Notes: a model not told the origin generated them from the letters alone. A DNA stretch of 64,000 bases from Variovorax sp. WS11 (GCF_010499245.1 NZ_JAAGOW010000001.1:1240001-1304000); one strand, 5' to 3'; numbered from the stretch's first letter, positions 50,249 to 60,800 are shown. A program made the numbers and translations.

Positions 50249-51400
50249 ATGTCCGCCACCGTGATGCAGCTGTCCGCGCGCATGCGCTGGGCCGCGCGTA
50301 CCCAGTTCTTCGCCTCGGGCTTCATCTTCGCGACCTGGGGCGTCCATATCCCCACGGTGAAGGCGCACTACGGCGTCACCGAGGCGGAGCTCGGCCTGGC
50401 CATGCTCGCGGCCGGCGTGGGCGCCCTGCTGGGCTTGACGCAGGCGAGCCGCTGGATCGGGCGCTACGGCGCGCGGGCGACGGCCGGGCTTTGCGGCGCG
50501 GTCTACGCGCTGCTGCTCGCCGGCTTGCTGGTCATGCCGGGCTACGCCGCACTGCTGGGACTGCTGGCGGCCTTCGGCATCGTCACCAGCGTGTTCGACG
50601 TGGCGATCAACACGGAAGCCGCAGAACTCGAACTGCGCAACGGCCATCCGCTCATGAGCGGGATGCACGGCATGTTCAGCCTGGGCGGCATGGCCGGGGC
50701 CGTGACCGGCAGCGCGGCACTGGCTGCGGGCATGGCACCGCAGTCACACCTGACGCTCGTCGCGGTGGCGATGGCCCTCGCGATCGTGCTTTCCGCCCAA
50801 TGGATGCTGCCCAGGGAAGCCACCGCTTTCGCCGTCGGCAACGAAGGCTTCCGGCTGCCCCGCGGCGCACTCGTCATCCTCGGCGTGCTGGCAGCCCTCG
50901 GACTGATCGCCGAGGGCGCGATCTACGACTGGAGCGTGCTCTACCTCAAGCAGGAACTGGGCAGCCCGCAGCAGCAGGCCGCCCTCGCCTACGCCAGCTT
51001 CTCGGCTGCGATGGCCGCAACACGCTTCGGCGGCGACGCGATGCGGGCGCGCTTCGCGCCGGCCGACCTGCTGCGCAGCAGCGCCTTGCTGGCAGCGGCG
51101 TCCATGACGCTGGTCCTGTTGACCGATGCGCCCTGGCTCGCGCTGGCCGGGTTCGCCGGCGTGGGGGTCGGATTCGCCAACGTGGTGCCCATCCTTTTCG
51201 CTGCCTCGGCGCGCGTGCCGTGCGTCGAGCCGGCACGCGGCATCGCCGCAGTTTCGGCAGCGGCCTACCTGGGTTTCATGGCGGGGCCGCCAGTGATCGG
51301 CTTCCTCGCCGAGGTCAGTTCCCTGACCGCGGCGCTCTATGTCGTGGTGGCCTTCGCCGTGGCGCTCGCGGCGTCGGCGCGCTGGTCCGACCCGGCCTGA
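50249..51400 (+). CDS. MFS transporter, YbjJ-like, 383 aa
   Basis: About 12 transmembrane helices, slightly shorter than usual for MFS. The first half has ATWGVHIPTVKAHYGVTEAELGLAML, with a conserved MSGMHGMFSLGGM helix typical of the YbjJ/fucose-permease-like branch. Substrate unknown. Two bases after the methyltransferase; its stop abuts the S49 peptidase stop with no gap. Confidence 0.83.
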   Translation: MSATVMQLSARMRWAARTQFFASGFIFATWGVHIPTVKAHYGVTEAELGLAMLAAGVGALLGLTQASRWIGRYGARATAGLCGAVYALLLAGLLVMPGYAALLGLLAAFGIVTSVFDVAINTEAAELELRNGHPLMSGMHGMFSLGGMAGAVTGSAALAAGMAPQSHLTLVAVAMALAIVLSAQWMLPREATAFAVGNEGFRLPRGALVILGVLAALGLIAEGAIYDWSVLYLKQELGSPQQQAALAYASFSAAMAATRFGGDAMRARFAPADLLRSSALLAAASMTLVLLTDAPWLALAGFAGVGVGFANVVPILFAASARVPCVEPARGIAAVSAAAYLGFMAGPPVIGFLAEVSSLTAALYVVVAFAVALAASARWSDPA

Positions 51401-52420
51401 TCAGCGCAGTGCCGGCACGCTGCGCACCGCACGCACCGAGGCATCGCCCAGCGCCGCGCCGAACTTCTTGGCCAGCTTCTCGGCCACGTTGTCGCGGCGG
51501 GTGTAGTCGATGACTTCCTCGGCCTTGATGACCTCACGCGCGACGAAGTCGACATTGCCGAGCTGATCGGCCAGCCCCAGCTCCACCGCCTGCTGGCCGC
51601 TCCAGAACAGGCCGCTGAACAAGCCCGGCGTGCCGGTCTTGAGCCGATCGCCCCGGCCCTTCTTGACCACGTCGATGAACTGCGCGTGGATCTGCTCGAG
51701 CATCTGCTGCGCATGCGCGCGCTGGGCGTCGCTCATCGGGCTGAAGGGATCCAGGAAGCCCTTGTTCTCGCCGGCCGTCAGCAGCCTGCGCTCGACGCCG
51801 ACCTTCTCCATCAGCCCGGTAAAGCCGAAGCCGTCCATCAGCACGCCGATGCTGCCGACGATGCTGGCCTTGTCGACAAAGACCTTGTCGGTCGCCGCGG
51901 CGATGTAATAGGCAGCGGAGGCGCAGGTCTCCTCGACCACCGCATACACCGGCTTGTTGTGCTTGGCCCGCAGACGGCGGATCTCGTCATTGATGATGCC
52001 CGCCTGCACCGGGCTTCCGCCGGGCGAATTGATCAGCAGCACGACGCCCTTGGCGCCTTCATCCTCGAAAGCGGTCTTCATCGCCGCCACCACGAACTCC
52101 GCGCTCGCATCGGCGCCGTTGGCGATCTCGCCCTTGATCTCGACGACCGCCGTGTGCGCGGTGGTCTTGGCGGTGGTTGGCGTGCCCTTCGAGACGGCGA
52201 GCCAGACCAGGAAGATGAAGAAGGCCAGCCAGCTCAGCCGCACGAAGGTCTTCCAGCGGCGTGCGGCCTGCTGCTCGCGCAGGCTGGCGAAGGCGAGCTT
52301 CTCGAGCGTCGCGCGCTCCCAGCCGGGTTGCTGGGTCGGATCGTTCCTCGAGCTGCGCGCCGGGGCGGCGCGCTCGAATGGCTCGAAACCCTCGGGTTCC
52401 GTGCGGTGGGGGTCGGTCAT
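51401..52420 (-). CDS. S49-family signal-peptide-peptidase-like membrane protease, 339 aa
   Basis: A membrane helix at about 60-80 follows a cytoplasmic N-terminus; the S49 domain then has INSPGGSP, the catalytic Ser in ETCASAAYYIA, and the general-base Lys probably in the KGFLDPFSPM region. It belongs to the SppA-like short form (one domain, about 330 aa). Degrades signal peptides or membrane proteins. One nt after the Rieske gene. Confidence 0.9.
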   Translation of the reverse strand: MTDPHRTEPEGFEPFERAAPARSSRNDPTQQPGWERATLEKLAFASLREQQAARRWKTFVRLSWLAFFIFLVWLAVSKGTPTTAKTTAHTAVVEIKGEIANGADASAEFVVAAMKTAFEDEGAKGVVLLINSPGGSPVQAGIINDEIRRLRAKHNKPVYAVVEETCASAAYYIAAATDKVFVDKASIVGSIGVLMDGFGFTGLMEKVGVERRLLTAGENKGFLDPFSPMSDAQRAHAQQMLEQIHAQFIDVVKKGRGDRLKTGTPGLFSGLFWSGQQAVELGLADQLGNVDFVAREVIKAEEVIDYTRRDNVAEKLAKKFGAALGDASVRAVRSVPALR

Positions 52421-52421
52421 G

Positions 52422-52787
52422 TCAGAAAGCCAGGGGTTGGAGGTTCCAGGCAGTATGCCAGTGCACCACGCCGTCCCGTTCGCTCAAAGCGATCTTCACG
52501 AGCCCCCCGCGGCAGGGGCCGCCGGCACATTCGCCGGTGTCCGGCTTGTAGACCGCCCCATGGGTCGCGCAGAGCAGCCATTGCCCGCTGTCGTCGAAGA
52601 AGCGATCCGGCTGGAAGTCCAGCTCCATCGCCACGTGGCTGCAGCGGTTCAGGTAGGCATGTACCTGGCCTTCAAAGCGGATCGCGAAGGCTCGACAGGT
52701 CTGGCCGCCGAGCACCACATCAAAGGGCACGGCGCGGCCGCCCTCGACCAGGTCGGCAGCATTGCACAGGGGAATGCTTTCGCTCAT
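52422..52787 (-). CDS. Rieske [2Fe-2S] protein, 121 aa
   Basis: Single Rieske domain with both ligand pairs: C49-x-H51 (CSHVAMELD) and C73-x2-H76 (CATHGAVYKPDTG), and a CAGGPC loop. No oxygenase or transporter domain; probably a small soluble ferredoxin-like electron carrier. It stands between the HAD phosphatase (10 nt) and the S49 peptidase (1 nt). Partner is unknown. Confidence 0.9.
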   Translation of the reverse strand: MSESIPLCNAADLVEGGRAVPFDVVLGGQTCRAFAIRFEGQVHAYLNRCSHVAMELDFQPDRFFDDSGQWLLCATHGAVYKPDTGECAGGPCRGGLVKIALSERDGVVHWHTAWNLQPLAF

Positions 52788-52797
52788 CCCACGATTT

Positions 52798-53466
52798 TCA
52801 TGCGTTCTCGAGAAGCCACTGCGTCAGACCGGACACCGAATGCGCCACGTACAGCGGCTGCAGGGGGTCGAAGGTCTCGTGCTCGTGCGCGCCGTAGCTC
52901 ACGCCCACGCGCGCGCAGCCGGCATTGATCGCCAGTTGCAGGTCGTGGGTGGTGTCGCCGATCATCAGCGTGCGCTCGGCCGGCACCTCCATCTCCTCCA
53001 TCAGCTCCAGCAACATCCGCGGATGCGGCTTGCCGAAGGTCTCGTCCGCCGTGCGCGAGGCGTCGAAGCGCTCGCGCAGCGCGACGGTGGCCAGCGCCTC
53101 GTCCAGTCCGCGCCGCGACTTGCCGGTGGCCACCGCCAGCTTGTGGCCTCGCGCATGGAGGGCGTCGAGCATCGGCAGGACGCCGTCGAACAGCACGAGG
53201 TCGTCCTGGTGCTTAAGATAGTGATAGCGATAGCGCGCCCCGAGCTCGGCGTATTTCTCGCGCGGCACATCGGGCGCGGCGCGGGCCAACGCCTCGGCCA
53301 GGCCCAGGCCGATCACCCAGGCGGCGTCGTTCTCGCTCGGCTTGGCGCCGCCGACGTCGACCACCGCGGCCTGGATGCAGCGCACGATGAGGCGGGTGGA
53401 GTCATAGAGGGTGCCGTCCCAATCGAAGGCGATCAGGTCGAAGCGGCGGCGGCGGATGTCAGTCAT
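52798..53466 (-). CDS. HAD-family hydrolase, phosphoglycolate-phosphatase-like, 222 aa
   Basis: Motif I FDWDGTLYDS gives D15 and D17, motif II ATGKS, motif III a Lys in TFGKPHP and motif IV MIGDTTHDL. The cap is the C1 alpha-helical type of the Gph/PGMB branch. ATG 53466 overlaps the rluC end by 8 nt. Physiological substrate is not certain. Confidence 0.87.
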   Translation of the reverse strand: MTDIRRRRFDLIAFDWDGTLYDSTRLIVRCIQAAVVDVGGAKPSENDAAWVIGLGLAEALARAAPDVPREKYAELGARYRYHYLKHQDDLVLFDGVLPMLDALHARGHKLAVATGKSRRGLDEALATVALRERFDASRTADETFGKPHPRMLLELMEEMEVPAERTLMIGDTTHDLQLAINAGCARVGVSYGAHEHETFDPLQPLYVAHSVSGLTQWLLENA

Positions 53467-54514
53467 GGGCAAGGGAAGGAGCGGGAACGGCTAGCGCGTC
53501 GAGCGCCGGCCGCGGAATCAGCGCCCGCAGCTCGGGCGGCAGCTCGGCCTGCAGCGCCATGCGCTCGCCGCTCGCGGGGTGGGTGAACTGGAGGCGCCAG
53601 GCATGCAGGAACATGCGCTTGAGGCCGAGCTTCTGCAACGCGCGGTTGCGCTCGAAGTCGCCGTACTTGTCATCGCCGGCGATCGCATGGCCGCCGGATG
53701 CGAGGTGGACGCGGATCTGGTGCGTGCGGCCGGTCTTGATAGTGACGGCGAGCAGCGAAAAGGCTGCCGGCTCGATCGGCAGCGAGACGCGCGCCAGCAC
53801 CTTCACCAGCGTCACGGCACGCATGGCGTCCGGGTGGTCCTTGGCCACGACGCGCACGCGCCGCTCCCCCGGCTCCGTCGAACCTGGCTTGCCCGGCAGC
53901 AGGTAGCGCGCGAGCGGTGCGTCGAGCACTTTCTTGTTGGCAGGCCAGTCGCCCTCGACCAGCGCCAGGTAGGTCTTGCCGGTCTCGCGCTCGCGGAACT
54001 GGTCCTGCAGGCCGGTCAGCGCACTGCGCTTCTTGGCGACCAGCAGGATGCCCGAGGTCTCCCGATCCAGCCGGTGCACGAGTTCCAGGAATCGCGCCGC
54101 GGGCCGCGCGGTGCGCAGCTGCTCGATCACGCCGGAGCTCACGCCGCTGCCGCCATGGACGGCCACGCCGGCCGGCTTGTCGAGCGCGAGCAGCGCGTCA
54201 TCCTCATACAACAAGGGAAATTCGCGGGCCGGCGCGGGCGACGGGCTGCCCTCCCCCTCGGTCCGGACGGCCATCCGCAGCGGCGGCAGCCGCAGCACGT
54301 CACCCGCCTCCAGACGGGTTTCGGCCTGCGCCCGGCCCTTGTTGATGCGCACTTCGCCCGACCGGATGATCCGATAGACATGGGTCTTGGGAACGCCCTT
54401 GAGCTCTCTGAACAGGAAGTTGTCGAGCCTTTGACCCGCGAATTCCTCGTCGACCGTCAGAAAGCGAACTTCTGCTGCCGCGGGGCTCGGCTTCGCACCT
54501 ATAATGTTTTTCAC
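53459..54514 (-). CDS. rluC: 23S rRNA pseudouridine synthase RluC, 351 aa
   Basis: Modifies U955, U2504 and U2580-type sites of 23S rRNA. An S4 RNA-binding domain (about 27-80) is followed by the RluA catalytic domain with Asp150 in HRLDRETSG and the TGRTHQIRVH motif. GTG start at 54514. The rne promoter -10 on the other strand lies only 9 nt inside the start side, so the two transcription starts are very close. Confidence 0.93.
   Translation of the reverse strand: MKNIIGAKPSPAAAEVRFLTVDEEFAGQRLDNFLFRELKGVPKTHVYRIIRSGEVRINKGRAQAETRLEAGDVLRLPPLRMAVRTEGEGSPSPAPAREFPLLYEDDALLALDKPAGVAVHGGSGVSSGVIEQLRTARPAARFLELVHRLDRETSGILLVAKKRSALTGLQDQFRERETGKTYLALVEGDWPANKKVLDAPLARYLLPGKPGSTEPGERRVRVVAKDHPDAMRAVTLVKVLARVSLPIEPAAFSLLAVTIKTGRTHQIRVHLASGGHAIAGDDKYGDFERNRALQKLGLKRMFLHAWRLQFTHPASGERMALQAELPPELRALIPRPALDALAVPAPSLAHD
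54500..54505 (+). promoter_or_regulatory. -10 element TATAAT for rne
   Basis: A perfect TATAAT just inside the rluC coding start on the opposite strand, about 550 nt before the rne ATG. The -35 17 nt upstream (GCCGCG) is poor. It predicts a long 5' leader for rne. Confidence 0.5.
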
Positions 54515-55053
54515 CAGCGCGGTCTTGTAAGTGCTTGATTAATCAGAAGTTTAGAGCACTGCCGGCAGCGCTGCGAGGTCGATGCCGCTTGGGCGTTGAA
54601 TCTGCAGGCTACGCGCAAGAGTGCAAAGCGGCAGGCGCCACGTTCAAGTCAAGCCGACGCCCACGAAACACCGATACGGAATACCAGCCGGCAGGCGACA
54701 AGCTGCCGGCGGATCGAAGCGAGTCCCTTGTGTTGATGCTGCTGATTCAACTTTGCCTGCGCTGGCTGATGCCGGTGCCCTCCGGCGTTGAGTCATCGGT
54801 AGCGCCTGTCTCCACCGCGCCAGTTGCCATCGAAAACATGGCAAGTCAACATCACATCGGGCTCGCGCCCATCCACGCGCCCCCACCCTTGCTGCGATTG
54901 AGCTGACGCTCAGTCCAGGTTGCGCGCGCTCGCGCGCCGACCGGCAGCCGGGGTCAAGCGGCAATTCCTCCTTCGTTTCGCGAAGCGTCGTCCGTGCATC
55001 GTGGGTCCGTCATGGACCGGTGAGAACGACAGACACGACAAAGGAAACGCATC
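54515..55053 (+). other. Long rne leader region (about 540 nt), no clear gene
   Basis: Between divergent rluC and rne. The only open frame of note is 54736-54906 (56 aa, ATG start, no ribosome site), which is not convincing. E. coli rne has a 361-nt autoregulatory leader, so an RNase E-responsive leader is plausible. AAAGGAAACG just before 55054 is the ribosome site. Confidence 0.6.
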
Positions 55054-58032
55054 ATGAAGCGGATGCTGATCAACGCCACGCAGGCAGAAGAACGCCGCCT
55101 GGCCATCGTCGACGGGCAGAAGCTCCTCGACTACGAGATCGAGATCGAAGGGCGCGAGCAGCGCAAGGGCAACATCTACAAGGCGGTCGTGACGCGCGTC
55201 GAGCCGTCGCTGGAGGCCTGCTTCGTCGACTACGGCGAGGACCGGCACGGCTTCCTCCCGTTCAAGGAAATCTCCAAGCAATATTTCGCCGAAGGCGTGT
55301 CGGCCAGCCAGGCCCGCATCCAGGACGCGATCAAGGAAGGCCAGGAACTGGTGGTCCAGGTCGAGAAGGAAGAGCGGGGCAACAAGGGCGCGGCCCTGAC
55401 CACCTTCATCTCGCTGGCCGGCCGCTACGTGGTGCTGATGCCCAACAACCCGCGCGGCGGCGGCGTCAGCCGGCGCATTGAGGGCGACGACCGCGCCGAG
55501 CTCAAGGAGGCGATGGATCAGCTCGAGTACCCCAAGGGCATGAGCATCATCGCGCGCACCGCGGGCATCGGCCGCTCGGCGCCCGAGCTGCAGTGGGACC
55601 TGAACTACCTGCTCAAGCTGTGGGCCGCGATCGACGGCGCCGCCAAGGGCGGCAAGGGCGCCTTCCTGATCTACCAGGAGTCGTCGCTGGTGATCCGAGC
55701 AATCCGCGATTACTTCAACCACGACATCGGCGACATCCTGATCGACACCGACGACATCTACGATCAGGCGCAGCAGTTCATGGCGCACGTGATGCCGGAA
55801 CATGCACAGCGCGTGAAGCGCTACCGCGATGACGCCGCGTTGTTCAGCCGCTTCCAGATCGAGCACCAGATCGAGTCGGCCTATGCACGCACGGTGCAGT
55901 TGCCCAGCGGCGGTGCGATCGTGATCGACCACACCGAAGCGCTGGTCTCGGTCGACGTGAATTCGGCGCGCGCCATCAAGGGCGGCGACATCGAGGAGAC
56001 GGCCACGCGCACCAACCTCGAGGCGGCCGACGAAGTGGCACGCCAGATGCGCCTGCGCGACCTGGGCGGCCTGATCGTCATCGACTTCATCGACATGGAC
56101 GAGTCGAAGAACCGCCGCGAAGTCGAAAGCCGCCTGCGCGACGCGCTGCGCCAGGACCGCGCGCGCGTGCAGTTCGGCTCGATCAGCAAGTTCGGCTTGA
56201 TGGAGATGAGCCGCCAGCGTCTCAAGCCTGCCCTCTCCGAAGGCTCTTCGATCCCCTGCCCCCGCTGCGGCGGCTCGGGCCACATCCGCGACACCGAATC
56301 GAGTGCGCTGCAGATCCTGCGCATCATTCAGGAAGAGTCGATGAAGGACAACACGGCCGCCGTGCACGTGCAGGTGCCAGTCGAAGTCGCCTCCTTCCTG
56401 CTCAACGAGAAGCGCCCCGAAATCGCCAAGATCGAGCTCAAGCAGCGCGTCACCGTGCTGATGGTCCCCAACAAGACGCTGGAGACACCCAACTACAAGC
56501 TGGAGCGCCTGAAGCACGACGATCCGCGCCTCGACCACATCGAGGCCAGCTACAAGATGGCCGACGAGATCGAGGACCCGACCTCGGTCACACGGCGCTC
56601 GCAGGAGCCCACCAACCGTCAGACGCCGGTGATCAAGGGCGTGCTGCCCGATGCGCCGGCACCAGTGGTGCCGCCCAAGCCCGAAGCGGCACACCCGCCA
56701 GTGGCGGCGCCCGCGCCCGTCGCGCCGCGGCCCGCTGCGGCCCCGGAACCGGCCGAGGCCGGCTTCTTCGGCTTTATCAAGCGCCTGTTCGGCGCGACGC
56801 CGCCGGCGCCCGCGCCGGCACCGGCGGTCATTCCCGTCGAAGCGCCCAAGCCGCGCCGTGAAGGCGGCCGCGGCGGTCGCGACGGCGAAACGCGCACCGC
56901 GCGCGAAGGCGAACAGCGCCGCGGCGGACGCGGCGAAGGCCGGGGCGGCCGCGATGGCGACCGCCGAGGTGGACGTCCTGGCGAGCGTCGTGAGGGCGGC
57001 GAGCGTCGCGAGGGCGAGCGTCGCGAAGGACGCGAAACGCGCGGCGAAGCGCGCAACGACGCACAGATCCGCGAGCCGCGGGAACCGCGCGAGGCACGCG
57101 CACCGCGCGACGGTGAGCGCCGCGGCCGTGGCGAGCGGCGCGACAACGAGCAGCCGCGCCAGACGCCGGCCGACACCGAGGTCCAACTCGACGCGCAAGC
57201 GCTTGCACCGAACGGCATCGCGGGCGACGAGGGCACGGCCCCGGCAGAACGTGCGCCGCGCGGACGCGGCGAGCGCCGTGAGCGCGGCGAACGCAACGTC
57301 GACGCCGTGCGCGAGGCCGGCAGCGATGCCGCCCAGCCGGATGCCGAGCGCGGCGCCCGCAGCGGCCGCGAAGAGCGCGCCCCCCGCGGCGAACGCGGCG
57401 AAGGGCGGCGTGAACGTCGCGGCGAAGGAGCGCCACGCACGACCGAAACCTCCACGGAAGAAGCACCCCTGGCTGCCGAGAGCGCCGCGGATGCGGCAAA
57501 CGGGGAAGGCGCGCCGCGCCGCGACGGCGATGAGCGCCGCGGCCGTTCGCGTGACCGCTATGGCCGCGACCGTCGCGAACGCGCCCCGCGCGCTGAAGAA
57601 GCCGAGGCTGGCAGCGCTGCGGCGCTGCCGCTCGAAGCAGGCGACGCGAACGGCTCCGCGGAGCCCGATGCGCTGCCCAGGGCGCGTGCCGAGCGGCCCA
57701 CGGCGCCGCCCTCCGCTCCCATCGTCGTCGAGGCACCGGCGCCGCGCTCCCGTGCGCTGCCGAAGGTCCAGGCCTACGACCTGCCGCTGGATGAACTCGC
57801 CCAGATCGCCGTGGGCTCCGGCCTGCAATGGGTGAACTCGAACGCGGAGCGCGTGGCCGAGGTCCGCGCAGCGATCGCGGCGGAACTCCGGCCGGTCCGC
57901 GTGCCGCGCGAAAGGCCGCCGGCCATCGTGCTCGACGAAGGTCCGCTGATCCTGGTCGAAACGCGTCGCGACCTCGGCAACATGGTGCTGCCGTTCGAAG
58001 AGCCTGCGCGCGAGGTCGGCGTGCCTCAGTAA
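55054..58032 (+). CDS. rne: Ribonuclease E, 992 aa
   Basis: Essential endoribonuclease that starts mRNA decay and trims rRNA/tRNA. N-terminal S1 domain (about 38-120), the catalytic core with VDVNSARA, and the Zn-link CPRCGGSG near 401-408 that joins two dimers. From about residue 600 the tail is disordered: Pro/Ala-rich, then long Arg-Gly-Glu repeats ([16 protein letters not shown] and similar) up to about 900, the region that would recruit degradosome partners. It ends with an [18 protein letters not shown] segment near 905-925. Confidence 0.96.
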   Translation: MKRMLINATQAEERRLAIVDGQKLLDYEIEIEGREQRKGNIYKAVVTRVEPSLEACFVDYGEDRHGFLPFKEISKQYFAEGVSASQARIQDAIKEGQELVVQVEKEERGNKGAALTTFISLAGRYVVLMPNNPRGGGVSRRIEGDDRAELKEAMDQLEYPKGMSIIARTAGIGRSAPELQWDLNYLLKLWAAIDGAAKGGKGAFLIYQESSLVIRAIRDYFNHDIGDILIDTDDIYDQAQQFMAHVMPEHAQRVKRYRDDAALFSRFQIEHQIESAYARTVQLPSGGAIVIDHTEALVSVDVNSARAIKGGDIEETATRTNLEAADEVARQMRLRDLGGLIVIDFIDMDESKNRREVESRLRDALRQDRARVQFGSISKFGLMEMSRQRLKPALSEGSSIPCPRCGGSGHIRDTESSALQILRIIQEESMKDNTAAVHVQVPVEVASFLLNEKRPEIAKIELKQRVTVLMVPNKTLETPNYKLERLKHDDPRLDHIEASYKMADEIEDPTSVTRRSQEPTNRQTPVIKGVLPDAPAPVVPPKPEAAHPPVAAPAPVAPRPAAAPEPAEAGFFGFIKRLFGATPPAPAPAPAVIPVEAPKPRREGGRGGRDGETRTAREGEQRRGGRGEGRGGRDGDRRGGRPGERREGGERREGERREGRETRGEARNDAQIREPREPREARAPRDGERRGRGERRDNEQPRQTPADTEVQLDAQALAPNGIAGDEGTAPAERAPRGRGERRERGERNVDAVREAGSDAAQPDAERGARSGREERAPRGERGEGRRERRGEGAPRTTETSTEEAPLAAESAADAANGEGAPRRDGDERRGRSRDRYGRDRRERAPRAEEAEAGSAAALPLEAGDANGSAEPDALPRARAERPTAPPSAPIVVEAPAPRSRALPKVQAYDLPLDELAQIAVGSGLQWVNSNAERVAEVRAAIAAELRPVRVPRERPPAIVLDEGPLILVETRRDLGNMVLPFEEPAREVGVPQ

Positions 58033-58094
58033 GACCCTGCGCAGGAGGCGAGCCGCCTCCGTTTCCCTCTCGGCACACGCCGAGAGCGGCCCTC

Positions 58095-58128
58095 AAGAAG
58101 GCCGCGCCAGAACTGGCGCGGCCTTCTT
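58095..58128 (+). terminator. Strong terminator after rne
   Basis: AAGAAGGCCGCGCCAG, AA, CTGGCGCGGCCTTCTT: a 16-bp perfect stem (58095-58110 with 58113-58128) followed by GCTTTGTT. The U-run is imperfect, but stem strength and position, 62 nt after the stop, make it convincing. Confidence 0.75.
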
Positions 58129-58301
58129 GCTTTGTTGCGTTGAAAGGCCCGGGTGCCGGTTGAGCCCGCGGTTCACACCCACCGGGGAGGTGCATTTGCA
58201 GGCGTTGTCCTACATGCGCCGGTGTAATTCTTTCAGGCTCACCGCGGCACAGTCCATGCATGCTGCACCGCAACAGCAAGAAACCGGTTAACTAAGTCAC
58301 G

Positions 58302-58320
58302 AAACGCTGAATCGGCGTTT
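58302..58320. promoter_or_regulatory. Inverted repeat AAACGC-N7-GCGTTT
   Basis: A 6-bp perfect repeat around TGAATCG, 270 nt before the first EPS gene. Size and symmetry suit a dimeric regulator. Confidence 0.35.
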
Positions 58321-58474
58321 GTAAACAACAGGCAAACGTCAATGCGCGTTAACATGTTGTCATACAAAAGAACTACACTCTGCTTCGAAATGCTGCATCG
58401 CATCAAAATAGTGATGAAGCTCTCGACAGAGGGTGGAGATTACACCGTTTGGTGAGCGATGTACGTCTTTTGTT

Positions 58475-58499
58475 CACAAGACAAACGGCTCGTCTTGTG
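58475..58499. promoter_or_regulatory. Inverted repeat CACAAGAC-N9-GTCTTGTG
   Basis: An exact 8-bp repeat, extendable to 13 bp with two mismatches (TTGTTCACAAGAC against GTCTTGTGTTCAA). It lies 91 nt before the EPS start codon. A strong operator candidate for an EPS regulator. Confidence 0.45.
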
Positions 58500-58589
58500 T
58501 TCAAATTCTTGCGAATAGTAGTAAAGCGTTACACTGCCACGCTAAGAGAGCTTGAGGCAGTAAACACCCGTCACCGGGGGAGTATTTCA

Positions 58590-59312
58590 ATGTTTCGTTC
58601 CGACTCAACCGCACATGGCAACGTGGTTCGACGCTACACCCCCGGGGGCGGCGGCCCCTCCGCGTCCCCCATGTACGTGCAACCGCGCAAGCTCAGCACG
58701 CTGGAGCGCGCAGCGAAGCGCACGATCGACATCGTGGGCGCGCTGACCTTCTTCATTCTCTTCGGCCCGCTCTATCTGCTGGTGGCGCTCTGCGTCGGCA
58801 TCAGCATGGGGCGTCCCGTGCACTTCTGGCAGCACCGCCTCGGGGCCAGCGGACAGCGCTTCCGCTTCTACAAGTTCCGCTCGATGGTGCGCAACTCCGA
58901 ACATGTGCTCGACGAGTTCCTGAGCCGCAACGACATGGCGCGCACCGAATGGGACACCTTCCAGAAGTTGGAGAAGGATCCGCGCATCACGCCGATCGGC
59001 GTATTCATCCGCAAGCTGAGCCTGGACGAACTGCCGCAGTTCTGGAATGTGCTCAAGGGCGACATGAGCCTGGTGGGCCCGCGCCCCTGCATGGAGCGTC
59101 AGCGCAGCCTCTACGGCAAAGGCTGGGAGCACTACTGCGCGATGCGCCCCGGCATCACCGGCCTGTGGCAGGTCAGCGGCCGCAACAGGCTGTCATACGC
59201 CCGGCGCGTCGAGCTCGACGTCGAATACGTCAGCAACTGGTCGCTCTGGCTGGACATCAAGATCCTGCTGAAGACGGTGCGCACCGTGATCACCGGCGAC
59301 GGGTCGAGGTAA
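58590..59312 (+). CDS. Polyprenyl-phosphate sugar-1-phosphate transferase (WbaP/PssY type), 240 aa
   Basis: Starts exopolysaccharide repeat-unit assembly by moving a sugar-1-phosphate to undecaprenyl phosphate. A membrane segment at about 50-70, then [29 protein letters not shown] and [12 protein letters not shown], the core motifs of the family. It has only the catalytic (PssY/WecP-like) half and lacks the four-helix N-domain of full WbaP. ATG 58590 follows GGGGGAG. First gene of the operon; the next starts 2 nt later. Confidence 0.9.
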   Translation: MFRSDSTAHGNVVRRYTPGGGGPSASPMYVQPRKLSTLERAAKRTIDIVGALTFFILFGPLYLLVALCVGISMGRPVHFWQHRLGASGQRFRFYKFRSMVRNSEHVLDEFLSRNDMARTEWDTFQKLEKDPRITPIGVFIRKLSLDELPQFWNVLKGDMSLVGPRPCMERQRSLYGKGWEHYCAMRPGITGLWQVSGRNRLSYARRVELDVEYVSNWSLWLDIKILLKTVRTVITGDGSR

Positions 59313-59314
59313 GC

Positions 59315-60739
59315 ATGATTCGTCCGATCGTCCTTTGCGGCGGCAGCGGCACGCGCCTCTGGCCGCTGTCGCGCAAGACGCTGCCCAAGCAATTCGTCCC
59401 GCTGATCGACAACAAGAACCTGCTGGTGCTCACGCTGGAACGCCTGCGGCTGCTGAACCCCGAGGTGACCTGCGTCGCCGCGGAGGAGCACCGCTTCCTG
59501 GTGCAGGAAAGCATCGAGGCCGCCGATGTGCGCGGCCAGCAGTTGCTCGAGCCCGTGGCGCGCAACACGGCCGCGGCCATGGCCGCGGTCGCCCTCCTGT
59601 CAGAGCCCGACCAGCTGCTGCTGTTCGCGCCGGCCGACCATCACATTCCGGATGCGGAGCGCTTCGTCGCGACGATCCGCAAAGGCGTACCCGCCGCCCT
59701 CGCCGGCCATCTCGTGACCTTCGGCGTCGAGCCCAGTTTTCCGAGCACGGCCTATGGCTACATCCGCCAGGGCGAGCCGCTCACGGCCTCGCTCGGCGAG
59801 GACGCCGGCCATATGGTGGCCGCCTTCGTGGAGAAGCCCGCCGCCGCGCACGCCGAGCAGCTGCTGCTGGCAGGCGGCCATCTCTGGAACGCCGGGATCC
59901 TGCTGGTGCAGGCCCGGGTGCTGATCGCAGCACTGGAGCAGCACGCACCCGACATCCTGCAAAGCTGCCGCGAAGCGACCGCTTCCGTCGAAGGCGACGG
60001 CGACTTCCTTCGCATGGACGCCACCGCCTTCGGTCGCTGCCGCAGCCAGAGCATCGACTACGCGGTGCTCGAAAAATGCGAGAAGGTCGCCGTGCTCCCC
60101 TTCCAGGGCCGCTGGAGCGATGTCGGCAGCTGGAATGCCGTCGCCGACCTGCACGAGGCGGACGAGCACGGCAACCGGATCAGCGGCCAGGGCTTCGCTA
60201 TGGGTGCCACCAACACCTTCGTCTACGCGCCCAACCGCCCCGTCGTGGCGCTGGGCACCAAGGACCTGCTGGTGGTGGACACGCCGGACGCATTGCTGGT
60301 CGCCCACGCGGAGTTCGCCGAACAGGTGAAGGACGCGGTCGCACTGCTGACCACCCAAGGCCACAGCCAGGCCACGCGCCACCGCCGCATCCCGCGCCCC
60401 TGGGGGGCCTATGACAGCGTCGACGATGGCGATCGTTTCGCCGTCAAGCGGCTCACGGTCAAGCCCGGGGCTCGCCTGGCGCTGCGCATGCACCACCATC
60501 GTGCGGAGCACTGGGTGGTCGTGAAGGGCACGGCCCGGGTGTTGTGCAATGGCGAGGCCTGCCTGGTCAAGGAAGACGAGTCGATCTACATTCCCGTGGG
60601 CGCGAAGTACCGGCTGGAGAATGCGGGCAAGACCGTGCTCGAAGTGATCGAAATCCAGACCGGCGGCTACCTCGGCGAGGACGACATCGTCCGCTTCGAG
60701 GACGCGGCAGTCGGCGCGATCGTCAAGAAGCTGGCCTGA
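59315..60739 (+). CDS. manC: Mannose-1-phosphate guanylyltransferase / mannose-6-phosphate isomerase, 474 aa
   Basis: Makes GDP-mannose, the precursor of GDP-fucose. The nucleotidyltransferase signature [22 protein letters not shown] is at 6-27, FVEKP near 170-175, and the type II PMI cupin at the C-terminus has [15 protein letters not shown]. The two-domain layout and length are typical of ManC. Confidence 0.94.
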   Translation: MIRPIVLCGGSGTRLWPLSRKTLPKQFVPLIDNKNLLVLTLERLRLLNPEVTCVAAEEHRFLVQESIEAADVRGQQLLEPVARNTAAAMAAVALLSEPDQLLLFAPADHHIPDAERFVATIRKGVPAALAGHLVTFGVEPSFPSTAYGYIRQGEPLTASLGEDAGHMVAAFVEKPAAAHAEQLLLAGGHLWNAGILLVQARVLIAALEQHAPDILQSCREATASVEGDGDFLRMDATAFGRCRSQSIDYAVLEKCEKVAVLPFQGRWSDVGSWNAVADLHEADEHGNRISGQGFAMGATNTFVYAPNRPVVALGTKDLLVVDTPDALLVAHAEFAEQVKDAVALLTTQGHSQATRHRRIPRPWGAYDSVDDGDRFAVKRLTVKPGARLALRMHHHRAEHWVVVKGTARVLCNGEACLVKEDESIYIPVGAKYRLENAGKTVLEVIEIQTGGYLGEDDIVRFEDAAVGAIVKKLA

Positions 60740-60800
60740 GCGCGTTTTGTCTCCGAAGGTTCCGGTCTCTCTCCCATCCTGCGCGGAAAGTCGATATTTC

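Larger units (their letters stand above)
58033..58589. other. 557-nt intergenic region between rne and the EPS operon
   Basis: No gene. It holds the rne terminator (58095-58128), then a stretch from about 58200 clearly richer in A+T than its neighbours, with inverted repeats at 58302-58320 and 58475-58499 and possible promoter hexamers. It is the likely control region of the EPS operon. Confidence 0.7.

Noticed and set aside
54736..54906. 56-codon open frame in the rne leader
   Set aside because: ATG but no ribosome site, no recognisable domain; kept only as a remark in the leader entry.
54910..57828. 972-residue open frame on the minus strand opposite rne
   Set aside because: It is a G+C-rich shadow of the rne gene: no family match, low-complexity residues and no ribosome site.
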